64,000 bases of DNA from Streptomyces sp. R28 (GTDB taxonomy: Bacteria; Actinomycetota; Actinomycetes; Streptomycetales; Streptomycetaceae), in NCBI RefSeq assembly GCF_041052385.1, contig NZ_CP163439.1, positions 8,855,001 to 8,919,000 on the forward strand, given 5' to 3'. Shown here piece after piece: positions 25,147 to 33,311 of this stretch. A program made the translations under genes and the position numbers. How positions within the stretch are numbered: position 1 is the stretch's first letter; the number at the start of each line of letters is the position of its first letter. The notes under the pieces are model-generated. The model was not told where the DNA came from. It did no database searches and saw nothing but the letters and a program-made list of their open reading frames with translations.

Positions 25147-25246
25147 CGGAATCCGACGTGACCCTTCGGAACACGGCGGTACCGGTCAGAACACACCGGA
25201 ACCTTTCATAACAGGGTGGAACTATTCAGAACAGGATGGAACTCTT
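25147..25246. repeat. About five 20-bp tandem repeats upstream of the AIM24 gene
   Basis: Units begin at 25147, 25167, 25187, 25207 and 25227, with consensus CAGAACACGGTGGAACYNTT. Copies 3-5 are clearest (CAGAACAC, CATAACAG, CAGAACAG starts). The core GGAAC/GAACA resembles the 12-bp array at 3806. The array ends 26 bases before the next gene's start. Confidence 0.7.
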
Positions 25247-25272
25247 TGCTCCGGTTCCCTCGTTCCCTCCAC

Positions 25273-26097
25273 GTGACTCTTCAGCAAGAAATCGTCGGCA
25301 ACGCCATGCAGATGGCGGTCGTCAGCCTGCGGCCCGGTCAGACCGTGTACTGCGAGGCGGGCAAGTTCCTCTTCAAGACCACGAACGTGACCATGGAGAC
25401 CCGCCTGACCGGCCCGTCGAACGGCCAACAGCCCCAAGGCGGCCCGAGCGCCGGTGCCGGCGGCGGCATGGGCGGCATGCTGCGCCAGGCCATGGGCACC
25501 GCCATGCAGGTCGGCCAGCGCGTCCTGGCGGGCGAGTCGATCGCGTTCCAGTACTTCACGTCCCAGGGCGGCGAGGGCACCGTCGGCTTCGCGGGCGTAC
25601 TCCCGGGCGAGATGCGCGCACTGGAGCTCGACGGCACGCGCGCGTGGTTCGCCGAGAAGGACGCCTTCGTCGCGGCCGAGTCCACCGTCGACTTCGGCAT
25701 CGCCTTCCAGGGCGGCAGGACCGGTATGAAGGGCGGCGAGGGCTTCGTCCTGGAGAGGTTCACCGGGCACGGCACGGTGATCATCGCCGGCGCGGGCAAC
25801 TTCATCGACCTCAACCCGGCCGACTTCGGCGGCCGCATCGAGGTCGACACGGGCTGCGTCGTCGCCTTCGAGGAGGGCATCCAGTACGGCGTCCAGCGCG
25901 TCGGCGGCCTGAACCGGCAGGGCCTGATGAACGCCGTCTTCGGCGGCGAGGGCCTCTCCCTGGCCACCCTCGAGGGCAACGGCCGCGTCATCCTGCAGTC
26001 CCTGACCATCGAGAGCCTGGCCAACGCCCTGAAGAAGGCCCAGGGCGGCGACAAGCAGGGCCCGACGGGCGGGATGTTCTCGACGAACGCGGGCTGA
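25273..26097 (+). CDS. AIM24-family protein
   Basis: 274 aa, beta-rich with a Gly-rich flexible loop (GPSAGAGGGMGGMLRQAMG, ~60-80). Conserved sections are CEAGKFLFKTTNV, VGFAGVLPGEMRALEL, FVLERFTGHGTVIIAGAGNFI, FGGRIEVDTGCVVAFEEGIQY and SLATLEGNGRVILQS. The family takes its name from a mitochondrial yeast protein; the bacterial role is unknown. GTG 25273 is preferred because homology starts there (VTLQQEIVGNAMQMAV) and the reading upstream lies in the 20-bp repeats, though no ribosome binding site is visible. Confidence 0.85.
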   Translation: MTLQQEIVGNAMQMAVVSLRPGQTVYCEAGKFLFKTTNVTMETRLTGPSNGQQPQGGPSAGAGGGMGGMLRQAMGTAMQVGQRVLAGESIAFQYFTSQGGEGTVGFAGVLPGEMRALELDGTRAWFAEKDAFVAAESTVDFGIAFQGGRTGMKGGEGFVLERFTGHGTVIIAGAGNFIDLNPADFGGRIEVDTGCVVAFEEGIQYGVQRVGGLNRQGLMNAVFGGEGLSLATLEGNGRVILQSLTIESLANALKKAQGGDKQGPTGGMFSTNAG

Positions 26098-26187
26098 GTC
26101 GGCACCCGGCCGACCGATGAGTTGCGGGTGCCGGTGGGGTCTGAGGTGATGACAGCAGATCCCACCCCCGGAAAAGAGGCACTCCTC

Positions 26188-26814
26188 ATGGGCAAGCTCG
26201 TCTCCACCCTCTTCGTCACGCTCGACGGCGTCTACCAGGCGCCCGGCGGCCCCCAGGAGGACACCCGCGGCGGCTTCGAGCACGGCGGCTGGAGCTTTCC
26301 GTACGCCGACGACGACTTCGGTCAGTTCATCAACGAGGTCTTCACACGCCCGGCCGCCTTCCTCCTCGGGCGCCGTACGTACGACATCTTCGCCGCGTTC
26401 TGGCCGAAGGTGACCGACCCGGCCGACCCGGTCGCCTCCAGGCTCAACGCCCTGCCGAAGTACGTCGCCTCCTCGACGCTGACGGACCCCGCGTGGGCCG
26501 GCACCACGGTGGTCGGCGGGGACCTCGCCAAGGAGGTCACCGCCCTCAAGGAGCGCACCGACGGCGAGCTCCAGGTCCACGGCAGCGGCGCCCTGGTCAG
26601 GTCCCTGCTGGCCCTCGACCTCGTCGACACCCTCCACCTGCTGACCTTCCCGGTTGTGCTGGGCACGGGCCACCGCCTGTTCGGGGAGGGCGCCGTGCCC
26701 ACCGCGTTCAGGCACACCGCCGGGCGTACCACGAGCAAGGGCGTCGCCATCCATTCGTACGACCTTGCGGGCCGCCCCGAATACGGCTCGTTCGAGCTCC
26801 CCGAGAACCCGTGA
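26188..26814 (+). CDS. RibD/DHFR-like reductase
   Basis: 208 aa. The dihydrofolate-reductase-like (RibD C-terminal) fold is indicated by STLFVTLDGVYQAPGGPQED, LLGRRTYDIFAAFWP, the strand VVGGDLAKEV, LQVHGSGALVRSLLALDLVD and FPVVLGTGHRLFGEG. These NAD(P)H-linked proteins are widespread in actinomycetes, usually with unknown substrates, and are not true folate enzymes. ATG 26188 follows AGAGG. Stands alone between AIM24 and RNase genes. Confidence 0.88.
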   Translation: MGKLVSTLFVTLDGVYQAPGGPQEDTRGGFEHGGWSFPYADDDFGQFINEVFTRPAAFLLGRRTYDIFAAFWPKVTDPADPVASRLNALPKYVASSTLTDPAWAGTTVVGGDLAKEVTALKERTDGELQVHGSGALVRSLLALDLVDTLHLLTFPVVLGTGHRLFGEGAVPTAFRHTAGRTTSKGVAIHSYDLAGRPEYGSFELPENP

Positions 26815-26969
26815 GGACCCGTCCGCGGCGTTCTCGCCCGGCCACCTCGTGGAGATCGGGTGAGAACGCCGGGGCGTACGTTAACTTCCCGAAAACTCAT
26901 CGGACTTGCCGGGAAAATCTCCGGCCTTGACATTGACATGCCACTGTCTACGCGCGTCATCATGAGGGC

Positions 26970-27356
26970 ATGAGATTCCCCCCACGAATCACTCGCATCG
27001 GCGCCGCAGCCGCCGTCCTGTCCGCCCTCCTCGTCGGCGGCACCGTCACCGCAACTCCGGCGGCCGCCGCGGTCGGCAGCATCTGCTACGGCGCCCTGCC
27101 CTCCCAGGCGCACGACACGCTCGACCTGATCGCACAGGGCGGCCCCTACCCGTTCTCGCAGGACGGCACCGTCTTCTCGAACCGGGAAGGCATCCTGCCC
27201 AGCCAGTCGTCCGGGTATTACCACGAGTACACGGTCATCACGCCCGGTTCGTCTACGCGCGGAGCTCGCCGGATCGTCACCGGTGAGGAGAACCAGGAGG
27301 ACTACTACACGGCCGACCACTACGAGTCGTTCGACCTGATCAACTACAGCTGCTGA
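26970..27356 (+). CDS. Secreted guanyl-specific ribonuclease (RNase Sa homologue)
   Basis: 128 aa with a signal peptide (1-~34, ending PAAAA). The mature protein closely follows RNase Sa from S. aureofaciens: ICYGALPSQAHDTLDLIAQG, PFSQDGTVFSNRE, YYHEYTVITPG (catalytic Glu), GARRIVTGEENQEDYYT (two Arg), DHYESFDLI (catalytic His), and two cysteines near the ends for the single disulfide. It cleaves RNA 3' to guanosine outside the cell. No barstar-type inhibitor gene lies next to it. ATG 26970 follows a short AT-richer leader. Confidence 0.93.
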   Translation: MRFPPRITRIGAAAAVLSALLVGGTVTATPAAAAVGSICYGALPSQAHDTLDLIAQGGPYPFSQDGTVFSNREGILPSQSSGYYHEYTVITPGSSTRGARRIVTGEENQEDYYTADHYESFDLINYSC

Positions 27357-27416
27357 GTCCGTAGTCCACGGTCGGCGCCGAGGAACGGTGCGACCAGCCG
27401 GGAGTCCGGTCCGTGC

Positions 27417-27617
27417 TCAACCGGACTTCCGGCTCTCGGCGGCGGCGAACAGCGCGAACGCCAGCACCAGCAGTGCGACGCTCGCGTAGATCTCGAAGCC
27501 GTCGAGGAAGCCGATCCGCTGCACGAGTCCCCAATGCCAGTCGGTGAACTCGTGCACCAGGCCCGCGACGCCCTGCACCAGGGCGAGGAATCCAAGGATC
27601 TCCAGCAACTGCTTCAT
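27417..27617 (-). CDS. Small two-helix membrane protein
   Basis: 66 aa. Two hydrophobic segments (LLEILGFLALVQGVAGLV and IYASVALLVLAFALFAA) with a short Trp-rich loop HEFTDWHWG between, and a basic C-terminus. ATG 27617 was chosen because it precedes the first helix; a longer GTG/ATG start upstream would add a non-hydrophobic leader. No known function. It is divergent from the histidine kinase gene, sharing a ~180-bp promoter region. Confidence 0.65.
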   Translation of the reverse strand: MKQLLEILGFLALVQGVAGLVHEFTDWHWGLVQRIGFLDGFEIYASVALLVLAFALFAAAESRKSG

Positions 27618-27796
27618 GCCATGACTCTCGCCCCGCGGACCCCCCACGCCAATCGGCCGCGGGGCGAGCCATGCCCGACGGAAGTCCACGCTGCACGGCG
27701 GCCCGCCGCGACCAAGGTCTCCGGTGCCGCGACTTTGGTCGTCGATCGTGCCCGAGGAGCCGCACCAGGGCCCGGTACTGCGTAAATTTGTCGACC

Positions 27797-29044
27797 GTGA
27801 GTGGTGACAAGCCGGAGCCCGCGCAGCAGGCCTTCGTGAGGCAGCGCTGGCTGCTGCCCTCGGCCCTGGTCAAGGAGCTCGACCCCGACGGTGAACGCTC
27901 CGGTCGGCGGCCCCGGCGTACCGCACGCGACTGGGTGGTCGACTTCTGCTGCTTCCTCCTGGCCGTGTTGATCGGTCTGACGAGCGCCGAGACGCTGCTG
28001 GACGAGGACATCCCGAAGAGCCTCGCCACCGTCGACCAACTGCTCGGCGCGCTCTCCTGCGGCGCGGTGTGGCTGAGGCGCCGCTGGCCGGTCGGGCTCG
28101 CCGTGGTGATGGTCCCGGTCAGCTTCGTGTCGAACACCGCGGGCGGTGCGTTCGTCGTCGCCCTGTTCACGCTGGCCGTGCACCGGCCCTTCCGCTATGT
28201 GGCCTGGGTGGGCGGGGTTTCCCTGCTGCTGAACCCGCTGTTCTACTGGCTGCGCCCCGACCCCGGGACGCCGTACCTCTTGGCGGTCGCCCTCGGGCTG
28301 GTGCTGACCGGCGGGGTGGTCGGCTGGGGCATGTTCGTACGGTCCAAACGGCAGCTCATGCTGAGCCTGCGCGACCGCGCCCGGCGTGCCGAGACGGAGG
28401 CACGGCTGCGTGCCGAGCAGGCCCAGCGGCTCGCCCGGGAGGCGATCGCCCGCGAGATGCATGACGTCCTCGCCCACCGGCTGACGCTGCTCAGCGTGCA
28501 CGCGGGCGCACTGGAGTTCCGGCCCGACGCGCCCCGTGAGGAGATCGTGCGGGCGGCGGGCGTCATCCGGGAGAGCGCCCACGAAGCCCTCCAGGACCTA
28601 CGGGAGATCATCGGTGTACTGCGGGCGGGTGACCCGGACGACGCCGGTCGGCCGCAGCCGACCCTCGCGGCGCTGGAGGCGTTGGTCACCGAGTCCCGCG
28701 AGGCCGGCATGAAGGTGACCCTCGACCAGCGCGTCACCGAACCGGCCGGCGTCCCCGCCTCCGTGGGCCGTACCGCCTACCGCATCGCCCAGGAGGGCCT
28801 GACCAACGCCCGCAAGCACGCGCCCGGTACGGAGGTCACGCTGACGGTGACCGGCGCACCCGGCGAGGGCCTGTCGGTAGCGGTGCGCAACCCCGTGCCC
28901 GAGGGCGAGGTTCCCCATGTTCCCGGCTCGGGGCAGGGCCTGATCGGGCTGACGGAACGGGCCACGCTGACGGGCGGCCGCCTGGAGCACGGGCCGGTGG
29001 CGGACGGGGGGTTCGAGGTGCGGGCCTGGCTGCCCTGGGGGTGA
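27797..29044 (+). CDS. Sensor histidine kinase (HPK7/NarL-partner type)
   Basis: 415 aa. The N-terminal part has about four or five membrane helices (residues ~50-180, no large extracellular domain). A coiled coil follows, then the HisKA_3 box EMHDVLAHRLTLLSVHAGAL (His phosphoacceptor), and an HATPase domain with GLTNARKHAP and SGQGLIGLTERA. Typical actinobacterial kinase that phosphorylates a LuxR/NarL response regulator, here encoded 141 bp downstream. GTG 27797 was chosen before the first conserved residues. Signal unknown; the lack of an extracellular domain suggests membrane-stress or membrane-embedded sensing. Confidence 0.9.
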   Translation: MSGDKPEPAQQAFVRQRWLLPSALVKELDPDGERSGRRPRRTARDWVVDFCCFLLAVLIGLTSAETLLDEDIPKSLATVDQLLGALSCGAVWLRRRWPVGLAVVMVPVSFVSNTAGGAFVVALFTLAVHRPFRYVAWVGGVSLLLNPLFYWLRPDPGTPYLLAVALGLVLTGGVVGWGMFVRSKRQLMLSLRDRARRAETEARLRAEQAQRLAREAIAREMHDVLAHRLTLLSVHAGALEFRPDAPREEIVRAAGVIRESAHEALQDLREIIGVLRAGDPDDAGRPQPTLAALEALVTESREAGMKVTLDQRVTEPAGVPASVGRTAYRIAQEGLTNARKHAPGTEVTLTVTGAPGEGLSVAVRNPVPEGEVPHVPGSGQGLIGLTERATLTGGRLEHGPVADGGFEVRAWLPWG

Positions 29045-29185
29045 GTCGGGGGAAGCGGGGGGTGACGCCTGGCCCCCACGCGCGCGTGCGGCGCGGCACA
29101 CATCACGGAGTGCGCCCGCGCGGTCGAGGGGCGGTCCTCGCCGTCCTGGACCTGCACGCCGTACAACCGTGATTACGTAAGGCAC

Positions 29186-29866
29186 ATGACTGCGATCAGA
29201 CTGCTCCTCGTCGACGACGACCCGTTGGTCAGAGCCGGCCTGTCCTTCATGATGGGCGGCGCCGACGACATCGAGATCGTCGGGGAGGCGGCCGACGGCG
29301 GCGAGGTCGAGACGCTGGTCGACCGGACCCGGCCGGACGTGGTCCTGATGGACATCAGGATGCCGTCGGTCGACGGCCTCACCGCCACGGAGCGGCTGCG
29401 CGGCAGGAAGGACGCCCCGCAGGTCGTGCTGCTGACCACCTTCCACGCCGACGAGCAGGTGCTGCGCGCTCTGCGCGCCGGCGCCGCCGGGTTCGTACTC
29501 AAGGACACACCGCCCGCCGAGATCGTCGACGCGGTGCGCCGGGTCGCGGCCGGGGACCCGGTCCTGTCGCCCACGGTGACCCGCCAGTTGATGGACCGCG
29601 CGGCGGGCACCGCGGCCGACACGCGCCGCGCAGGCGCACGCGCGCGGCTCACCGCCCTCAACGACCGCGAACGCGAGGTCGCCGTCGCGGTGGGCCGGGG
29701 CCTGTCCAACGCCGACATCGCCGCGGAGCTCTTCATGAGCGTCGCCACCGTCAAGACCCACGTCTCCCGCGTCCTGGCCAAGCTCGCCCTCAACAACCGT
29801 GTGCAGATCGCCCTGTTGGCGTACGACGCGGGACTCCTGGAGGAACTGGAGGAGGACGGGCACTAG
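29186..29866 (+). CDS. LuxR/NarL-family response regulator
   Basis: 226 aa. Receiver domain (1-~120) with LLVDDDPLVR (acidic pocket), VVLMDIRMPSVDGL (phospho-Asp near residue 54) and LKDTPP (Lys). The C-terminal LuxR helix-turn-helix (~155-215) has LNDREREVAVAVGRGLSNAD and FMSVATVKTHVSRVLAKL. Partner of the kinase just upstream, same strand. Its targets are unknown; the P450 gene 43 bp further on could be one. Confidence 0.94.
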   Translation: MTAIRLLLVDDDPLVRAGLSFMMGGADDIEIVGEAADGGEVETLVDRTRPDVVLMDIRMPSVDGLTATERLRGRKDAPQVVLLTTFHADEQVLRALRAGAAGFVLKDTPPAEIVDAVRRVAAGDPVLSPTVTRQLMDRAAGTAADTRRAGARARLTALNDREREVAVAVGRGLSNADIAAELFMSVATVKTHVSRVLAKLALNNRVQIALLAYDAGLLEELEEDGH

Positions 29867-29909
29867 ACGCGGCCGCTGTGCGTTCTCGGTGTGGTGGGAG
29901 GGGGATCTC

Positions 29910-31094
29910 ATGACAGAAGTGATCGACCTGGGGGAGTACGGCGACGAGTTCCGCAGCGACCCGCACCCCGTGTACGAGCGGCTGCGAGAGCGTGGCGCGG
30001 TACATCGGGTGCGGCTGCAGGCGCCGGACGCTCACCACGTGACCTGGCTCATCGTCGGGTACGAGGAGGCGCGCGCGGCGCTCGCCGACCCACGGCTGGC
30101 CAAGGACGGCAGCAAGATCGGGGTGACGTTCCTCGACGAGCAGCTGATCGGAAAGTACCTACTGGTCGCCGACCCGCCCCAGCACACCCGCCTGCGCGGC
30201 CTCATCACGCGCGCGTTCACGATGCGCCGCGTCGAGGAACTCAGGCCGAGGGTCCAGCAGATCACCGACGACCTGCTCGACGCGACGCTGCCGCACGGCC
30301 GGGCCGACCTCGTCGAGTCGCTCGCCTACCCGCTGCCGATCACCGTGATCTGCGAGCTGCTCGGCGTGCCGGAGATGGACCGCACGGAGTTCCGCAAGCT
30401 GTCCACGGAGGCCGTCGCGCCGACGAGTGAGGAGAGCGAGTACGACGCCTTCGTACGCCTCGCCGAGTACCTCACCGAGCTGATCGAGGACAAGCGCCGG
30501 GCCGGGCCGAGCGCCGACCTGCTGGGCGACCTGATCCGTACCACCGCCGAGGACGGCGACCGGCTCTCCGCTCAGGAGCTGCGCGGCATGGCCTTCGTCC
30601 TGCTGATTGCGGGCCACGAGACGACGGTCAACCTCATCACCAACGCCGTCCACGCCCTGCTCACCCACCCGGACCAACTGGCCGCCCTGCGCGCCGACAT
30701 GACCCTGCTCGACGCCGCGATCGAGGAAGCACTGCGCTACGAGGGCCCGGTGGAGAACGGGACGTTCCGATTCGCCGCCGAGCCCCTGGAGATCGCCGGA
30801 GTACCCATCGCCCAAGGCGAGTCGGTGATGGTCGGCCTCACCGCCGCCGACCGCGACGGGGCCCGCTTCCCCGCTCCGGACCGCTTCGACATCCACCGCG
30901 ACGCCCGCGGCCACCTGGCGTTCGGTCACGGCATCCACTACTGCCTGGGCGCACCCCTGGCCCGCCTGGAGGCCCGTACGGCGATACGGTCCCTGCTGGA
31001 GCGCGCTCCGGACCTGGCCCTGGACGGGGCGCCGGGGGAGTGGCTGCCGGGGGTGCTGATGCGTGGGGTGCGGAGTCTGCCGGTGCGTTGGTAG
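29910..31094 (+). CDS. Cytochrome P450 (CYP107-like)
   Basis: 394 aa soluble bacterial P450. Landmarks are VADPPQHTRLRGLITRAFTM (C-helix region), LLIAGHETTVNL (I-helix oxygen-binding AGHET), EEALRYEGP (ExxR) and FGHGIHYCLGAPLARLEA (heme-binding Cys). GGGAGG precedes the ATG. Likely carries out a hydroxylation using ferredoxin partners encoded elsewhere. No biosynthetic cluster is adjacent, so substrate is unknown. The 43-bp gap to the response regulator makes read-through plausible. Confidence 0.93.
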   Translation: MTEVIDLGEYGDEFRSDPHPVYERLRERGAVHRVRLQAPDAHHVTWLIVGYEEARAALADPRLAKDGSKIGVTFLDEQLIGKYLLVADPPQHTRLRGLITRAFTMRRVEELRPRVQQITDDLLDATLPHGRADLVESLAYPLPITVICELLGVPEMDRTEFRKLSTEAVAPTSEESEYDAFVRLAEYLTELIEDKRRAGPSADLLGDLIRTTAEDGDRLSAQELRGMAFVLLIAGHETTVNLITNAVHALLTHPDQLAALRADMTLLDAAIEEALRYEGPVENGTFRFAAEPLEIAGVPIAQGESVMVGLTAADRDGARFPAPDRFDIHRDARGHLAFGHGIHYCLGAPLARLEARTAIRSLLERAPDLALDGAPGEWLPGVLMRGVRSLPVRW

Positions 31095-31183
31095 CGGCAG
31101 AGCCGCGGAGACCGGCCGGGTGTCGCCCCTTGCGTCGTGGCCGGGCTTGGCGTCGTGGCCGGCCCTCGCGTCGGGGTAGGCCT

Positions 31184-32206
31184 TCACAGATCCGTGGCCT
31201 GAGCCCCGCCCGCGATCTCCGCGAGCGCGACCGGTCTGCGCTCGCGCCGCGACAACTCGCACGCCTCCGCGATCCGCAACGCCTGCAAGGCCTCCCGCCC
31301 GTCGCAGGGATTGGCCCGCTCCCCGCGCACCACCTCCACGAACGCGTTCAGCTCCGCCTCGTACGCCGGCCCGAACCGCTCCAGGAACCCCGACCACGGC
31401 TTGTCCGCCGCGGGCGGCCCGGTCGGCTCGGTGGACGCGATCGGCGTACGGTCGTCGAGACCGACCACGATCTGGTCCAACTCCCCGGCCAGCTCCATGC
31501 GTACGTCGTACCCGGCGCCGTTCAGCCGCGTCGCCGTGGCCGTGGCGAGGGTGCCGTCGTCCAGCGTCAGCACCACCGCGGCCGTGTCCACGTCGCCCGC
31601 TTCACGGAACATCGCGGGCCCGGCGTCCGACCCGGCCGCGTACACCTCGACGACCTCGCGCCCGGTCACCCAGCGCAGTACGTCGAAGTCATGGATCAGC
31701 GTGTCCCGGTACAGCCCGCCGGACAGCGGCAGCCACTCGGCCGGCGGCGGCTCCTGGTCGCTGGTGAGCGCCCGCACGGTGTGCAACCGCCCGAGCTGCC
31801 CGGACCGCACCGCCTCGCGCGCGCCCACGTACCCCGGGTCGAAGCGGCGCTGGAAACCCATCTGGAGAATCGTCCCGGCCGTCTCCACCTCCCCGATCGC
31901 GTGCAGGGTGCCCGGCAGATCGAGCGCTATGGGCTTCTCGCAGAACACCGGGAGTCCCGCCCGTGCTGCCCGACCGATCAGTTCGGCGTGGGCCGACGTC
32001 GCCGTGGTGATCACCACCGCGTCCACGCCCCACCTGAAGATCTCGTCCACTCCGGGTGCCGCCGTCTCACCCAGGCGCCGCGCCAGCTCCTGGGCGCGCG
32101 CGCCGTCCGCGTCCGTGAGGATCAGGGAGCCGACCTCGCGGTGGCGGCTCAGCGTGTTGGCGTGGATCGTGCCGATGCGGCCCGTACCGATGACCCCGAT
32201 GCGCAT
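31184..32206 (-). CDS. Gfo/Idh/MocA-family dehydrogenase (inositol/sugar type)
   Basis: 340 aa. NAD-dependent oxidoreductase: N-terminal Rossmann motif IGVIGTGRIGTIHANTL, the EKPIALDLPG motif (Glu-Lys-Pro), and a C-terminal sheet domain with GGLYRDTLIHDFDVLRWV containing the catalytic D-x-x-x-H. Close to myo-inositol 2-dehydrogenase-like enzymes. ATG 32206 was chosen because the Rossmann motif starts there; the ribosome binding site is weak. Divergent from a GntR regulator with a TGTC-N2-GACA operator between them, so probably induced by its substrate. Confidence 0.88.
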   Translation of the reverse strand: MRIGVIGTGRIGTIHANTLSRHREVGSLILTDADGARAQELARRLGETAAPGVDEIFRWGVDAVVITTATSAHAELIGRAARAGLPVFCEKPIALDLPGTLHAIGEVETAGTILQMGFQRRFDPGYVGAREAVRSGQLGRLHTVRALTSDQEPPPAEWLPLSGGLYRDTLIHDFDVLRWVTGREVVEVYAAGSDAGPAMFREAGDVDTAAVVLTLDDGTLATATATRLNGAGYDVRMELAGELDQIVVGLDDRTPIASTEPTGPPAADKPWSGFLERFGPAYEAELNAFVEVVRGERANPCDGREALQALRIAEACELSRRERRPVALAEIAGGAQATDL

Positions 32207-32247
32207 GGAAACAAAGTGCGGGTTCAGTGTGCACGCTGTCAATGAAT

Positions 32248-32260
32248 ATGTCAGGACAAT
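32248..32260. promoter_or_regulatory. Putative GntR operator 1
   Basis: ATGTCAGGACAAT, holding the palindrome TGTC-AG-GACA, midway between the divergent dehydrogenase and GntR genes. The same 13 bases recur at 33127-33139. Confidence 0.6.
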
Positions 32261-32308
32261 CGAACTACACTACTTCCCGTCAACAACGCGTAGAGCTACG
32301 CTCGGCCC

Positions 32309-33073
32309 GTGCCGAAACCAGAAGTGGATCCGACCGTGGAACTCGAGCTCAGTGTGGACCGGAGCAGTCCGGTGCCCTTGTACTTCCAGCTTTCCCAGCA
32401 GCTCGAAGCCGCGATCGAGCACGGAGCGCTCACGCCCGGCAGCCTGCTGGGCAACGAGATCGAACTCGCCGCACGCCTCGGCCTGTCCCGGCCGACCGTC
32501 CGCCAGGCCATCCAGTCGCTGGTCGACAAGGGTCTGCTGGTGCGCCGCCGAGGCGTCGGGACCCAGGTCGTGCACAGCCAGGTCAAGCGCCCGTTGGAGC
32601 TCAGCAGCCTCTACGACGACCTGGAGTCGGCCGGCCAGCGCCCGGCGACCAAGGTGCTCGTCAACACCGTCGTCCCGGCGTCCGCCGAGGTCGCGGCGGC
32701 GCTCGGGGTGGCCGAGGACAGCGACGTGCACCGGGTCGAGCGGCTGCGCCTCGCGCACGGCGAGCCGATGGCGTACCTGTGCAACTTCCTGCCGCCCGCA
32801 CTGATCGATCTGGGCACCGCGCAGCTGGAGGCCACGGGCCTGTACCGCCTGATGCGCGCCGCCGGCATCACCCTGCACAGCGCCCGCCAGACCATCGGCG
32901 CCCGCGCGGCCACCGCCGTCGAGGCCGAGCGCCTCGCGGAGGAGGAGGGCGCCCCGCTTCTTACGATGCAACGCGTCACGTTCGACGACACGGGCCGGGC
33001 GGTCGAGTACGGCACACACACGTACCGGCCGAGCCGCTACTCCTTCGAGTTCCAGCTGCTCGTACGGTCATGA
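32309..33073 (+). CDS. GntR/HutC-family regulator (UTRA domain)
   Basis: 254 aa. N-terminal winged helix (~20-85): VPLYFQLSQQLEAAIEHGAL, LAARLGLSRPTVRQAIQSLV and GLLVRRRGVGTQVV. C-terminal UTRA ligand-binding domain (~100-250): VHRVERLRLAHGEPMAYLCN and TMQRVTFDDTGRAVEYGTH. Such proteins bind sugars, phosphosugars or related acids. GTG start at 32309. Its identical putative operators upstream of the dehydrogenase and upstream of the ROK kinase point to a small sugar regulon. Confidence 0.9.
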   Translation: MPKPEVDPTVELELSVDRSSPVPLYFQLSQQLEAAIEHGALTPGSLLGNEIELAARLGLSRPTVRQAIQSLVDKGLLVRRRGVGTQVVHSQVKRPLELSSLYDDLESAGQRPATKVLVNTVVPASAEVAAALGVAEDSDVHRVERLRLAHGEPMAYLCNFLPPALIDLGTAQLEATGLYRLMRAAGITLHSARQTIGARAATAVEAERLAEEEGAPLLTMQRVTFDDTGRAVEYGTHTYRPSRYSFEFQLLVRS

Positions 33074-33126
33074 ACGGCGGCTCATACGCCCCTGACCAGG
33101 CGCGATAGACCGCCTGGTACGTAGCA

Positions 33127-33139
33127 ATGTCAGGACAAT
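33127..33139. promoter_or_regulatory. Putative GntR operator 2, upstream of the ROK kinase gene
   Basis: Same 13 bases as operator 1. It lies 54 bp after the GntR gene and 173 bp before the kinase start, in a gap (33074-33311) where I see no gene. Confidence 0.55.
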
Positions 33140-33311
33140 GCGGCGTCCTGAACCGCAACGCCTCTCAAGGGGCACGGGGCTGTGCCGATATGCGGCTCCG
33201 CCGCACGGGCGCGAGCAGCCGCATACGACCTGTAGACGGCGTACGTCGTGAACCATCCCATTGTTCCCCCGCACGGCACCGGCCCCGTCGGTGAGGCACA
33301 ATCGGGCCTTG

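Noticed and set aside
26970..27356. RNase Sa gene as part of a toxin-immunity (barstar) pair
   Set aside because: No barstar-like gene next to it; the neighbour on the right is a small two-helix membrane protein.
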